The notes beneath the pieces are model-generated. The model was given only the letters and a program-made list of their open reading frames with translations, had not been told where the DNA came from and searched no databases. Positions 17,062-26,174 of a stretch of 49,960 bases of DNA are shown piece by piece. The position numbers and the translations under genes are program-made. The DNA is from an uncultured Acetatifactor sp. (GTDB lineage: Bacteria > Bacillota > Clostridia > Lachnospirales > Lachnospiraceae). Where the stretch lies: NCBI GenBank assembly GCA_910587555.1, contig CAJULV010000026.1, positions 1 through 49,960 of the forward strand. The letters are read 5' to 3'. Each line of letters opens with the position of its first letter. Position 1 is the first letter of the stretch.

Positions 17062-18450
17062 ATGGAAAAGACGATGGAAAAAATAGTGGCTCTGGCGAAG
17101 GCAAGGGGTTTTATCTATGCGGGGTCCGAGATTTACGGCGGCCTTGCCAACACCTGGGATTACGGTAATCTGGGTGTGGAACTGAAAAACAATGTAAAGC
17201 GGGCATGGTGGCAGAAGTTTGTACAGGAGAATCCCTACAATGTGGGTGTGGACTGCGCTATCCTGATGAATCCGCAGACCTGGGTGGCCAGCGGGCATCT
17301 GGGCGGGTTTTCCGATCCGCTGATGGACTGCCGGGAATGTCACGAGCGTTTCCGCGCGGATCAGCTGATTGAGAGTTACTGCGGGGAAAACGGCATTGAA
17401 CTGAAGGAGAGCGTGGATTCCTGGAGTCAGGAACAGATGAAGGCATTTGTGGAAGAGCATAAGATTCCCTGCCCCAGCTGCGGAAAGCATAATTTTACGG
17501 ATATCCGCCAGTTTAATCTGATGTTCAAGACCTTCCAGGGGGTGACGGAGGATGCCAAGAGCGTGGTGTACCTTCGTCCGGAAACCGCCCAGGGTATCTT
17601 TGTAAACTTTAAAAATGTGCAGAGGACTTCCAGGAAGAAGATTCCTTTCGGCATCGGGCAGATCGGCAAGGCTTTCCGCAATGAGATTACCCCCGGGAAC
17701 TTTACCTTCCGTACCCGGGAATTTGAGCAGATGGAACTGGAGTTCTTCTGCGCGCCCGGCACGGATCTGGAATGGTTCCAGTATTGGAGGGGATTCTGCC
17801 GCGACTGGCTGATTTCCCTGGGGATTAAGGAAAACGAGATGCGTCTGCGCGACCACAGCCCCGAGGAACTCTGCTTCTACAGCAAGGGTACCACGGATAT
17901 CGAATTTCTGTTCCCCTTCGGCTGGGGTGAACTGTGGGGTATCGCTGACAGGACCGATTATGACCTGACACAGCATGCCAATACCTCTGGAGAGGATATG
18001 GCTTATTTCGACGACGAGAAGAAGGAGAAGTACATACCTTATGTGGTTGAGCCTTCGCTGGGCGCAGACAGGGTGGTTCTGGCTTTCCTGTGTGCCGCTT
18101 ATGACGAGGAGGAGCTGGAAGGCGGTGATATGCGTACCGTACTTCGCTTCCATCCTGCGCTGGCTCCGGTAAAGATCGGTGTGCTGCCTCTTTCCAAGAA
18201 GCTGGGCGAGGGTGCGGAAAAGGTGTATGCGGACCTGTCCAAAAAGTATAACTGTGAATATGACGACAGGGGGAATATCGGTAAGAGATACCGCCGCCAG
18301 GATGAAATCGGTACGCCTTTCTGTGTTACTTATGATTTTGATTCCGAGACGGACGGCTGCGTGACGGTTCGTTTCCGGGATTCCATGGAGCAGGAAAGGG
18401 TGGAAATCGCGAAGCTGGACGCTTACTTTGCGGATAAATTTACATTTTAA
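17062..18450 (+). CDS. glyS: Glycyl-tRNA synthetase, single-chain dimeric type
   Basis: 462 residues, the usual size for the archaeal/Gram-positive alpha2 class II GlyRS. The N-terminus (MEKIVALAKARGFIYAGSEI) is followed by GGLANTWDYGNLGVELK. A CxxC pair in HKIPCPSCGKHNFTD is a probable zinc site. The class II motif 2 region is RPETAQGIFVNFKNV and GKAFRNEITPGNFTFRTREF. The C-terminal anticodon-binding domain starts near APVKIGVLPLSK. It charges tRNA-Gly. A ribosome binding site AAGAAGGGA precedes the ATG. The 170-nt upstream gap lacks the T-box consensus that controls glyS in many relatives. Confidence 0.97.
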   Translation: MEKTMEKIVALAKARGFIYAGSEIYGGLANTWDYGNLGVELKNNVKRAWWQKFVQENPYNVGVDCAILMNPQTWVASGHLGGFSDPLMDCRECHERFRADQLIESYCGENGIELKESVDSWSQEQMKAFVEEHKIPCPSCGKHNFTDIRQFNLMFKTFQGVTEDAKSVVYLRPETAQGIFVNFKNVQRTSRKKIPFGIGQIGKAFRNEITPGNFTFRTREFEQMELEFFCAPGTDLEWFQYWRGFCRDWLISLGIKENEMRLRDHSPEELCFYSKGTTDIEFLFPFGWGELWGIADRTDYDLTQHANTSGEDMAYFDDEKKEKYIPYVVEPSLGADRVVLAFLCAAYDEEELEGGDMRTVLRFHPALAPVKIGVLPLSKKLGEGAEKVYADLSKKYNCEYDDRGNIGKRYRRQDEIGTPFCVTYDFDSETDGCVTVRFRDSMEQERVEIAKLDAYFADKFTF

Positions 18451-18466
18451 ATAATCAGTTTTTGGG

Positions 18467-18545
18467 GGCTGCGTCATGAAATGGCGGCGGTGGTGTATAT
18501 TGCCTGTAAGGTACATCATGGCACGCTTGAATGCGCAGCCTTTTT
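18467..18545 (+). terminator. Terminator downstream of glyS
   Basis: GGCTGCG (18467-18473) pairs with CGCAGCC (18534-18540), immediately followed by TTTTT. The loop is long (about 60 nt) and contains further pairing. Confidence 0.6.
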
Positions 18546-18639
18546 GTAATGCCGGAGGGCGGTATTGCGGGCGGTATCTGGCAGTCCGGTTTTATCCGAT
18601 GCCGCCAGCCGACAGGAGGGACTGTAAAATACTGTGCGG

Positions 18640-18760
18640 CAGCCCGGAAAAAGTGCGGAAAAACAGCCCGGGCAGTCGGAAGAAGTGCAGGATAACAGCC
18701 CGGGCAGTCTGGACAAAGTGCGGAATAACAGGACGGGGCAGTCGGAAAAGTGCAGGGTGT
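18640..18760 (+). repeat. Imperfect 32-33-bp tandem repeats upstream of the J-domain gene
   Basis: Units begin at 18640 (24 bp, shortened), 18664, 18696 and 18729. Units 2 and 3 start CAGCCCGGGCAGTC and all contain a GTGC(A/G)G core. They fill the space between the glyS terminator and the J-domain start. The frame is open through them, but the good ribosome binding site and J-domain homology start only at 18790, so I treat them as non-coding. Confidence 0.7.
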
Positions 18761-18789
18761 CAGACGGAGCAGGGAAAACAGGGGGATGT

Positions 18790-21700
18790 ATGAAACATAC
18801 GGAAAGCTTTATCATATTGGGAATTGAGATCACAAAGGATGAGCGGGCAATTAAGAATGCTTACAGACAAAAGCTGGCGGTAACCAATCCGGAGGACAAT
18901 CCGGAGGGGTTTAAGCGGCTGCGCAGCGCTTATGAGGCAGCCTGTAAATATGCGAAAGAACCGGAGGAAGAGGAACAGGAAGAAAAGCCGCGGGACATGA
19001 CCCCATCCGGGCTGTGGCTGGAGAAGGTCGTGGAAATTTATGGGAATATCAGGAGCAGACAGGATTTGGCGTGCTGGAAGGCGCTTTTCGAGGAAGATGT
19101 CTTTTTCTCCATAGAGGAAGAAGAGAACTGCCGTCTGAAGCTGTTGGGATTCCTGACGGAGCATTTTAAACTGCCCACGGCTGTCTGGAAACTGCTGAAT
19201 CAGAAGCTTGCCATTGTCAGCGATGCCAAAGCTTTGCGGGAAAAATTCCCTCTTAATTTCGTCCATTATATAGTCGGCAGATGTGAGCGGGGTGAAGACC
19301 TGGAATTCAGCCAGTTTGAGGGACCGGTGGAGGCGGATTACGACCTTTTTCTGGAGTATTATGACCGGTGCTGGCAGGCGCTGCAGGAGAAGAATCTGGA
19401 GGAGGCGGAGAACTGTATCAGGAGTGCGGACGCCCTGGGAATCCGGCATCCTGTGATGGAAATCAGCCGAGCCAATGTTCTGCTGAGGCGGGGGCTGGAG
19501 GAAAGCCGGAGAGCAATGGAGGGCCAGCCTGCAGGGGAAGCCCGGTCAGCGGAGAAAGCTTCGTCCACGGTGGGAACCCAGTCAGCGGAGAAAGCTTCGT
19601 CCACGGTGGGAACCCAGTCAGAGGAGAAAGCTTCCTCTGCAGAGGAAGCCCAGTCAGCGGACAAGGGACAGCAGCCTTCGGCAGGCAGGCGCTTTATAGA
19701 AGAGTCCATCGGAGTTTTGGAGGCAGAGTGGGAGAAGTATCCAAAGGATGCGATGCTCTGCTATAACTTTGCCGAATTGCTCTGGACGGCAGGCGGGGCA
19801 GAACAGGAGGACAACGGTTGCAGGAAACGGGCGGCCGGCCTTTATGAGGAGCTGAAGGAAGGCAATGACACGCATTATATGGCGAATATGCGGTTGACCG
19901 AGTGGTATTATACGCAAAAACAGTATCGCAAGGCGAAGAAATGTGCGGAAAAGGTGCTGGCCTCCGGCAGCGATGATGCGTTCCTGGAGCTGCTGACAAG
20001 GATAAATGAGGAGATTGAAAAGGAATTGGAGGCGGACTGCCGGGTGAACCAAAGCTGGGAGCCAAGGCTGGAACTGTGCTGGTGCTATCTGCAGGACGGC
20101 AAGGTTGCCCGGGGAATTCAACTGGCGGGAATGCTGGAAAAGCGCCTGCCGCCGGAAAAGGAGGCGGAACACAGGGGACTGCTCTCAAAGCTCTATGTAG
20201 AGCAGGGGGAATATGAGGAAGCCATTGCCATGACGCGTCAGTGGGAGGTTTCCCTGGAGAAAAAAATGAAGAACCGTCATGAAAATGACGAAAAAGAAGA
20301 GGAAAGAGACCGGGACAGGCTGCGGCAGGCACGTTTGATCCGGATGCAGTGTTACCATAACCTGGGTTTTCGGGAGAAGGATAATTTCACACTGGCTGTC
20401 AAAGAAGGAGAAGGCATCCTGGCAGGGAATGTAAAGGACGTGGGGATTCTGCTGGAGATGGCGCAGATCTATCTGGAGATGGAGGAATATGAACTGTGCC
20501 AGGAGACTGCCCAGAGGCTGATCGATGAATACCAGATTTTTGCGGCATATGCGTCTTCCATGGAGGCGTACAGGCGCCAGCTGAATGCCGGGGGCGTGGT
20601 GCGGACGGCGGGTATCTGCCTGCGGTATTTCCCCAATTTTGTCAAGGCATATGAATACCTTGCCAAGGTGTATCTGGATCTGGAACGGAGGGAAGACCTG
20701 GAGAAGGTACTGGCGGATGCGGAAAAAAACGGGGTAAAAAGCCCGATTCTGGAAGCGTATGCTTTTCAGAAGGATAATAAGGCCATGGATATCAGCACAC
20801 TGAATGTAAGGCTGAAAAATTTCCGTGACGTTTTTTTCAAACAGGTGGAGCGGGGGGATAAAACATTCTATGAAAAGGGCCTGCCTGTCCTGACGGAATA
20901 TCTCTATCATTACCCGGATGATTTCATGTTGGTGGAAAGAGCCATTTTTCATAGGGCAGCCCATCATCTGGCGGAGGCGGAGGCGGATTTTGAGAAGGCG
21001 CTTTATCTGAATCCCGTCAATCCCTATGCGCTGAACGGATTGAGTTTTGTGTATAAATATCAGGGGGATTACGAGAAGGCTTTATTTTTCATCAAGAAAG
21101 CCATCCTGTACATGGATGAGGAGATGTCCCCGGTGATCTATGCGGATATGGGCAATCTCTATGCGCTGCTGGGAATCTGTGATGAGGCGGTGGAGGCCTA
21201 CAGAAAGTATGAGGAGCTGGCCAGAGAGAGTAAGAGCAGCTGGTTTGGGGACAATCTGGCGGAATTTTATCTGCGCATGGGACGGGTGGAGGAAGCGGAA
21301 GCCATTTACGGGAAATATTATAAGAAGAACCATTGGGGGCGGTACGAGAAACTGTCGGAGCTGTACAATGCCGCAGGGGACAGGGACAGGGCGCGCCGGA
21401 CAATCAGGCAGTGGGGCCGGGAGCTGCATACCGGCGCCGTAAAGCGCGTGCTGAAGGGGATTCTGGCGCCCACGCTGCAGCGTAAGCCGGAGGTGGTATC
21501 CTATCCGGATTATTATTGCAGCAAGGCATGGACGGAGCTGCTGTTTGGAAGGAAGGTCGCCGCGCTGGCAGCCTTTGACGGGATGTTCCGCAACGGGCTG
21601 GTGGAAAGCTCTATGGAGGGAAAAATCTGTGATGCCGTGTTTGCCTGTATTCTCTGCGGTGACGAGAGGCGCGGAAAGAAATATGCGCAGCGGCTGCAGG

Positions 21701-22026
21701 AGTGGCTGAAGGCGGAGCAGGCTTCCGGCAAGCCCAAGTATTACAACCGGGAAAAGGCACATCTGCAGATGGAATTCCTGGCGGCTTATTACACGGAGAC
21801 GGAGGAGAAGCTGCAGGAGATTCTGGACAGGGAGGACAGGTGTGAGATATGCCATTTCTGCAGCAGCCCCAGGTGCAGGGAGATGGAAGGCGTCAGGATC
21901 CTGTTCCTGCTGCGGACGGGAAAGCGGGAAGAGGCCTGGGAGCGGCTGTGCCGGAATCTGGAGGTACAGCCCTGGGATGTGTATATGCTGGCGATAAGGC
22001 ATGTGGCTTTTCGGGGCGGCCGCTAA
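18790..22026 (+). CDS. J-domain protein with long TPR array, probable Hsp70 co-chaperone
   Basis: 1078 residues. Residues 1-55 match a J-domain (SFIILGIEITKDERAIKNAY, then EGFKRLRSAYEAA), but the HPD triad reads NPE (TNPEDNPEG), lacking the histidine used to stimulate Hsp70. The rest is helical with many TPR-like repeats. The clearest are near 765-860 (EAEADFEKALYLNPVNPYAL, GDYEKALFFIKKAILYMDEE). A 12-residue tandem repeat lies at about 252-287. A cysteine group near the C-terminus (RCEICHFCSSPRC) may bind metal. The start ATG 18790 follows GGGGGA. The hscC-like gene follows 106 bp later, which suggests a dedicated chaperone pair as with E. coli HscC and its J-proteins. Confidence 0.8.
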   Translation: MKHTESFIILGIEITKDERAIKNAYRQKLAVTNPEDNPEGFKRLRSAYEAACKYAKEPEEEEQEEKPRDMTPSGLWLEKVVEIYGNIRSRQDLACWKALFEEDVFFSIEEEENCRLKLLGFLTEHFKLPTAVWKLLNQKLAIVSDAKALREKFPLNFVHYIVGRCERGEDLEFSQFEGPVEADYDLFLEYYDRCWQALQEKNLEEAENCIRSADALGIRHPVMEISRANVLLRRGLEESRRAMEGQPAGEARSAEKASSTVGTQSAEKASSTVGTQSEEKASSAEEAQSADKGQQPSAGRRFIEESIGVLEAEWEKYPKDAMLCYNFAELLWTAGGAEQEDNGCRKRAAGLYEELKEGNDTHYMANMRLTEWYYTQKQYRKAKKCAEKVLASGSDDAFLELLTRINEEIEKELEADCRVNQSWEPRLELCWCYLQDGKVARGIQLAGMLEKRLPPEKEAEHRGLLSKLYVEQGEYEEAIAMTRQWEVSLEKKMKNRHENDEKEEERDRDRLRQARLIRMQCYHNLGFREKDNFTLAVKEGEGILAGNVKDVGILLEMAQIYLEMEEYELCQETAQRLIDEYQIFAAYASSMEAYRRQLNAGGVVRTAGICLRYFPNFVKAYEYLAKVYLDLERREDLEKVLADAEKNGVKSPILEAYAFQKDNKAMDISTLNVRLKNFRDVFFKQVERGDKTFYEKGLPVLTEYLYHYPDDFMLVERAIFHRAAHHLAEAEADFEKALYLNPVNPYALNGLSFVYKYQGDYEKALFFIKKAILYMDEEMSPVIYADMGNLYALLGICDEAVEAYRKYEELARESKSSWFGDNLAEFYLRMGRVEEAEAIYGKYYKKNHWGRYEKLSELYNAAGDRDRARRTIRQWGRELHTGAVKRVLKGILAPTLQRKPEVVSYPDYYCSKAWTELLFGRKVAALAAFDGMFRNGLVESSMEGKICDAVFACILCGDERRGKKYAQRLQEWLKAEQASGKPKYYNREKAHLQMEFLAAYYTETEEKLQEILDREDRCEICHFCSSPRCREMEGVRILFLLRTGKREEAWERLCRNLEVQPWDVYMLAIRHVAFRGGR
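19545..19652 (+). repeat. 36-bp tandem repeats inside the J/TPR gene
   Basis: Three 36-bp units start at 19545, 19581 and 19617, with a partial fourth from 19653. Units 1 and 2 are identical and unit 3 is diverged. They encode 12-residue peptides of the type SAEKASSTVGTQ. The unit length is divisible by three, so copy changes keep the frame. Confidence 0.92.
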
Positions 22027-22132
22027 TAATTTTTACCAATCCAAAATTTTTCGTGAATATATGGCGCAATTGTGTTATACTGATAGACAGTGGGTAAGGG
22101 AGAATGATTCCTAAAACGATAAGAGAAACGGA

Positions 22133-23830
22133 ATGGTTGACATGATAGTAGGAATTGACTTGGGTACGACAAACAGCCTGATTGCATATTTCACGGAAGA
22201 GGGAGCAAAAATCATCCCCAACAGGCTTGGGAAGATGCTGACGCCTTCTGTGGTCAGCGTGGACGGGGAGGGGAATGTATATGTAGGCGAGACGGCCAGG
22301 GAGCGCATGAGCCTGTATCCGGATACCGTGGCACAGACGTTCAAGCGGAGCATGGGGACGGAACGGCAATATGTCTTGAGCGGGAAGCATTTTAAACCGG
22401 AGGAACTCTCCAGCCTGGTACTCCGCGCCCTGAAGGAGGATGCGGAAAGCTACCTGGGAGAGGAAGTAACAGAGGCGGTTATCAGTGTACCTGCATATTT
22501 TGACGATAAGAGAAGAAAAGCCACCAGGCGCGCCGGGGAGCTGGCAGGCCTGAAGGTGGAACGCATGATTTCCGAGCCGACGGCTGCCGCAGTGGCTTAC
22601 GGGCTGTACGATAAGGAGCAGGACACCCGCTTCCTGGTGTTTGATCTGGGAGGCGGTACTTTTGACGTGTCCATTCTGGAATTATACCATAATATCCTGG
22701 AAGTCCGTGCCGTGGCGGGGGACAACTATCTGGGGGGCGAGGATTTTACGGAGGTGATGGCGAAGCTGTTTCTTCAAAAGGCCAAGTTGCAGCTTCAGAA
22801 CCTGTCCGAGAAGGAGCAGGCCAGGCTCTTCCGGGAAGCGGAAAAGGCGAAATGTGCCATTAACGATACGGACAAGGTGACGATCCGGTTCTTATATAAG
22901 GAAGAAATCCTGGAGCAGATGATTACATATAAGGAATACGAGGAAAACTGCGAAGAACTTCTGATGAAAATCAGAGAACCGGTGAAGAGGAGCCTGGCGG
23001 ATGCGGGACTGAAGCTTTCGGACATTGACGAGGTGCTGCTGATCGGCGGCGCTACCAGGCTGTCCATTGTGCGCGATTTCCTCATCCGGCTGTTTCGGAA
23101 GTTTCCGGATACCAGGATGAATCCCGACGAAGCCGTGGCGCTGGGCGCGGCAATACAGGCTGCCATGAAGGAACGCCGGGAGGAAGTGAAGGAGGTCATT
23201 CTGACGGATGTCTGCTCTTTTACGCTGGGCACCGAAGTGGTGGTGGAGTATGAGGAGGGCAGGTACGAGGAGGGAAGATTCTGTCCCATTATCGAGCGCA
23301 ACACCGTGATACCTGCCAGCCACACGGAGCGGCTCTATACGGCAAGGGATAATCAGGCCAGGGTACGTGTCAGGGTGCTGCAGGGGGAAAGCCGTTTTGC
23401 CAGGAACAATTTGTTTCTGGGCGAACTGGAGATAGAGATTCCCAAGGGTCCCAGGGGGCAGGAGTCGGTGGATGTGACATATACTTATGATATCAACTCG
23501 CTTCTTGAGGTGGAGGTTACAGTGGTGTCCACGGGAGAGAGCCGGAAGATGGTAATCAAAGGACAGGATAACCAGATGACGGACGAGGAAATCGGAAAGC
23601 GTATGGAGGAGCTTGCCTATCTGAAGATACAGCCCAGGGATTATGAGGAAAACCGCCTGGTGCTGACCAGGGCAGAACGTATGTACGAAGAGTCGCTGGG
23701 GGAACGCAGGAAGAGGCTGGACCGTTATATCACGGCCTTTGAGGCGGCGCTGAAAAAGGGAGAACACGACGAAATTCGGGACACCAGGGAAGCCCTGAGC
23801 GAGGTTCTGGAGGATGAGGAGGAGATATAA
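22133..23830 (+). CDS. hscC: HscC-type Hsp70 chaperone
   Basis: 565 residues, shorter than DnaK (about 610-640) and in the size range of HscC. The phosphate-1 motif GIDLGTTNSLIAYF is at the N-terminus. ISVPAYFDDKRRKATRRAGE, SEPTAAAVAYGL, the phosphate-2 motif LVFDLGGGTFDVSIL and the adenosine motif LLIGGATRLSIVRDF follow in order. The substrate-binding domain is present with a shortened lid. A -10-like TATACT (22076-22081) precedes it without a clear -35. ATG 22133 and ATG 22142 are both possible starts. The J-domain protein immediately upstream is its likely partner. Confidence 0.88.
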   Translation: MVDMIVGIDLGTTNSLIAYFTEEGAKIIPNRLGKMLTPSVVSVDGEGNVYVGETARERMSLYPDTVAQTFKRSMGTERQYVLSGKHFKPEELSSLVLRALKEDAESYLGEEVTEAVISVPAYFDDKRRKATRRAGELAGLKVERMISEPTAAAVAYGLYDKEQDTRFLVFDLGGGTFDVSILELYHNILEVRAVAGDNYLGGEDFTEVMAKLFLQKAKLQLQNLSEKEQARLFREAEKAKCAINDTDKVTIRFLYKEEILEQMITYKEYEENCEELLMKIREPVKRSLADAGLKLSDIDEVLLIGGATRLSIVRDFLIRLFRKFPDTRMNPDEAVALGAAIQAAMKERREEVKEVILTDVCSFTLGTEVVVEYEEGRYEEGRFCPIIERNTVIPASHTERLYTARDNQARVRVRVLQGESRFARNNLFLGELEIEIPKGPRGQESVDVTYTYDINSLLEVEVTVVSTGESRKMVIKGQDNQMTDEEIGKRMEELAYLKIQPRDYEENRLVLTRAERMYEESLGERRKRLDRYITAFEAALKKGEHDEIRDTREALSEVLEDEEEI

Positions 23831-23846
23831 GCGTTTTCCTGCACTC

Positions 23847-23875
23847 TTGCATTTTGCAGACGGGCATGTTATACT
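23847..23875 (+). promoter_or_regulatory. Promoter of ptb-buk
   Basis: TTGCAT (23847-23852) and TATACT (23870-23875) have 17-bp spacing, about 100 bp upstream of ptb. Confidence 0.65.
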
Positions 23876-23977
23876 TTTAACGATGGAAAATACTTCCAGG
23901 GTATAGGGAAGTATATAAAAAATACAGGTTAGAAAACCAACGTCCCGAGGAAGGACAGAAAGGAAGTTATTACAAAA

Positions 23978-24898
23978 ATGAAACAGGGTTTTGATGACAT
24001 TATGTCAAGAGTAAAGCAGTGCGGGAAGAAGACGGTGGCCGTATCCGTGGCTCAGGATTCCGCAGTGCTGGAGGCTGTGAAGGAAGCCAGGGAAAGGGGC
24101 ATTGCGGATGCGATACTGGTAGGAGACGAGGCGAAGATCCGGGAAGTGGCGGCTTCTATCAGTATGGACCTGGAGGGGTATGAGATTATCGATGAGCCGG
24201 ATATGATTGCGGCATCCCTGAAGGCTGTAAAGCTGGCTCATGACGGTAAAGCGGATATGTACATGAAGGGGCTGATTGACACCAAGGACTTCCTGAAGAG
24301 CGTGTTGGATAAGGAAGTGGGCCTCCGTACCGGAAGCCCGCTTTCCCATGTGGGTGTATTTGAGGTAGAAGGTATTGACAGGCTTTTGTTCCTTACGGAT
24401 GTAGCGTTTATGACCTATCCGACCCTGGAGGACAAGGCGCATATTATCCAGAATACGGTTCCCGTATGCAAGGCCTGCGGCGTGGACATGCCCAAGATTG
24501 CGCCTCTGGCAGCAGTGGAAGTGGTCAATCCCAAGATGCCTGTCACTGTGGAAGCTGCCGAACTGACGAAGATGTGTGAGGACGGCAGGATTACAGGCTG
24601 TGTGATTGACGGCCCGCTTTCCCTTGACCTTGCGATAGACCCTGAGGCTGCAAAGCACAAGGGTGCTACCGGCAGGAAGATCTGCGGGGACGCGGATGTG
24701 CTGCTTTTCCCTGATATCCATGCGGGAAACCTGGTTTACAAGGCGATCGTACATATGGTTAAAATGCGTAACGGGGGGATCCTGACGGGAACCAAGGTGC
24801 CGGTAATCCTCACCAGCCGTTCCGACAGTTTCGAGACCAAGGTGAACTCCATTGCGCTGGCGGCAGTGGTATCCGAGGAACTGAAGAAAAACGCGTAA
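23978..24898 (+). CDS. ptb: Phosphate butyryltransferase
   Basis: 306 residues of the phosphate acetyl/butyryl transferase family. Typical segments are DMYMKGLIDTKDFLKSVLDKE, GSPLSHVGVFEVEG, FLTDVAFMTYPTLEDK and FPDIHAGNLVYK. It converts butyryl-CoA and phosphate to butyryl phosphate and CoA. The length and the butyrate kinase gene directly downstream favour Ptb over Pta. AAGGAAG precedes the start. Specificity for other branched or short acyl groups cannot be ruled out from sequence. Confidence 0.93.
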   Translation: MKQGFDDIMSRVKQCGKKTVAVSVAQDSAVLEAVKEARERGIADAILVGDEAKIREVAASISMDLEGYEIIDEPDMIAASLKAVKLAHDGKADMYMKGLIDTKDFLKSVLDKEVGLRTGSPLSHVGVFEVEGIDRLLFLTDVAFMTYPTLEDKAHIIQNTVPVCKACGVDMPKIAPLAAVEVVNPKMPVTVEAAELTKMCEDGRITGCVIDGPLSLDLAIDPEAAKHKGATGRKICGDADVLLFPDIHAGNLVYKAIVHMVKMRNGGILTGTKVPVILTSRSDSFETKVNSIALAAVVSEELKKNA

Positions 24899-24994
24899 AA
24901 TCTGTGAAATTGAAATCAAAAACAGCAGATACCCGGAAAGTGCCGTGCAAGGCCCGGTATCGAGCGGGTATCTGAACCGGAACAGGAGAATAGT

Positions 24995-26062
24995 ATGTCT
25001 ATTAAAAGCTTAATAATCAATCCGGGTTCTACCTCTACCAAAATCGGCGTATTCGAGGATGAGAACCTGTTATTTGAAGAGACCTTAAGACATTCCACAG
25101 AGGAAATCAGCCGTTATGCAAATATTGTGGAGCAGAAGGACTTCCGTAAGAAAATCATCACAGACCTTCTGGCCGCCAAAGACTTTGACATTAAGAGCCT
25201 GAATGTAGTCGTAGGGCGGGGCGGCATGCTGAAACCCATTCCCGGCGGGACCTATGCCGTGACGGAAAGCCTTCTGGAGGACTTGAAGAAGGGCGTCCAG
25301 GGACAGCATGCGTCTAATCTGGGCGGCATCCTGGCAAAGGAAATCGGTGATTCCATCGGGGTACCTTCCTATATCGTGGACCCTGTAGTCGTGGATGAGC
25401 TGATGCCCATCGCCAGATACTCAGGCGTACCTGAGCTTCCCAGAGTGAGTATTTTCCATGCGCTGAACCAGAAAGCCGTGGCGAAGCGGTATGCGAAAGA
25501 GACGGGAAAGCCTTATGAGTCCCTGAGGCTGATCGTGGTACATATGGGAGGCGGTGTGTCCGTAGGCGCACATGAGAACGGAAGGGTGGTTGATGTCTTC
25601 AACGCGCTGGACGGTGACGGTGCGTTTTCTCCCGAACGTGCAGGCGGTGTGCCCAATGGCGCGTTGATTAAGATGTGCTTCTCCGGCAAGTATACGGAAA
25701 AGGAAGTATACGGAAAGCTGGTTGGCAAGGGCGGTTTTAACGCTTACCTTGGCACCAATGATATGCGCGAAGTGACGAAAATGGCCGACGGGGGAGACGA
25801 GAAGGCGGCGGAAGCCAAGCAGGCGTTCCTTCTTCAGGTGGCGAAGGATATCGGCTCCATGGCCTGTGTCCTGAACGGCAGGGTTGACCGGATTATCGTC
25901 ACCGGCGGTATTGCCTACGGTGCGGATGTGGTGGCAGCGCTGAAGGAGCGTGCGGAATGGATTGCACCCTTTACCGTATATCCCGGCGAGGACGAGCTGC
26001 TGGCACTGGCCCAGGGAGCGCTGCGTGTGCTGAACGGTGAGGAAGAAGCAAAGACATATTAA
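24995..26062 (+). CDS. buk: Butyrate kinase
   Basis: 355 residues of the acetokinase family. The N-terminal phosphate-binding segment is LIINPGSTSTKIGVFEDE. GGTYAVTESLLEDL, VHMGGGVSVGAHENGRVVDV, then DGDGAFSPERAGGVP and IIVTGGIAYGADVVAAL follow. It makes ATP and butyrate from butyryl phosphate, the last step of kinase-type butyrate fermentation. It lies 96 bp after ptb, probably on the same transcript, with AGGAGAAT before the start. A strong terminator follows. Confidence 0.96.
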   Translation: MSIKSLIINPGSTSTKIGVFEDENLLFEETLRHSTEEISRYANIVEQKDFRKKIITDLLAAKDFDIKSLNVVVGRGGMLKPIPGGTYAVTESLLEDLKKGVQGQHASNLGGILAKEIGDSIGVPSYIVDPVVVDELMPIARYSGVPELPRVSIFHALNQKAVAKRYAKETGKPYESLRLIVVHMGGGVSVGAHENGRVVDVFNALDGDGAFSPERAGGVPNGALIKMCFSGKYTEKEVYGKLVGKGGFNAYLGTNDMREVTKMADGGDEKAAEAKQAFLLQVAKDIGSMACVLNGRVDRIIVTGGIAYGADVVAALKERAEWIAPFTVYPGEDELLALAQGALRVLNGEEEAKTY

Positions 26063-26094
26063 GATCGGAATGAATTTTGAGACCGAAATATGAT

Positions 26095-26146
26095 AAACCC
26101 CGAAACTGTAGACGGCCATGGGGCTGTACTGCAGTTTCGGGGTTTT
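26095..26146. terminator. Bidirectional terminator between buk and uxaC
   Basis: AAACCCCGAAACTG (26095-26108) pairs with CAGTTTCGGGGTTT (26132-26145). There are T residues beyond the right arm and A residues before the left arm, so it serves both convergent genes. Confidence 0.9.
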
Positions 26147-26174
26147 CTGCGGTTATAAAAAGCTATGCCGGGCG

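Noticed and set aside
18476..18793. 105-codon plus-strand open frame between glyS and the J-domain gene
   Set aside because: It crosses the glyS terminator and the 32-bp repeats, has Arg/Cys-rich composition and no recognisable ribosome binding site.
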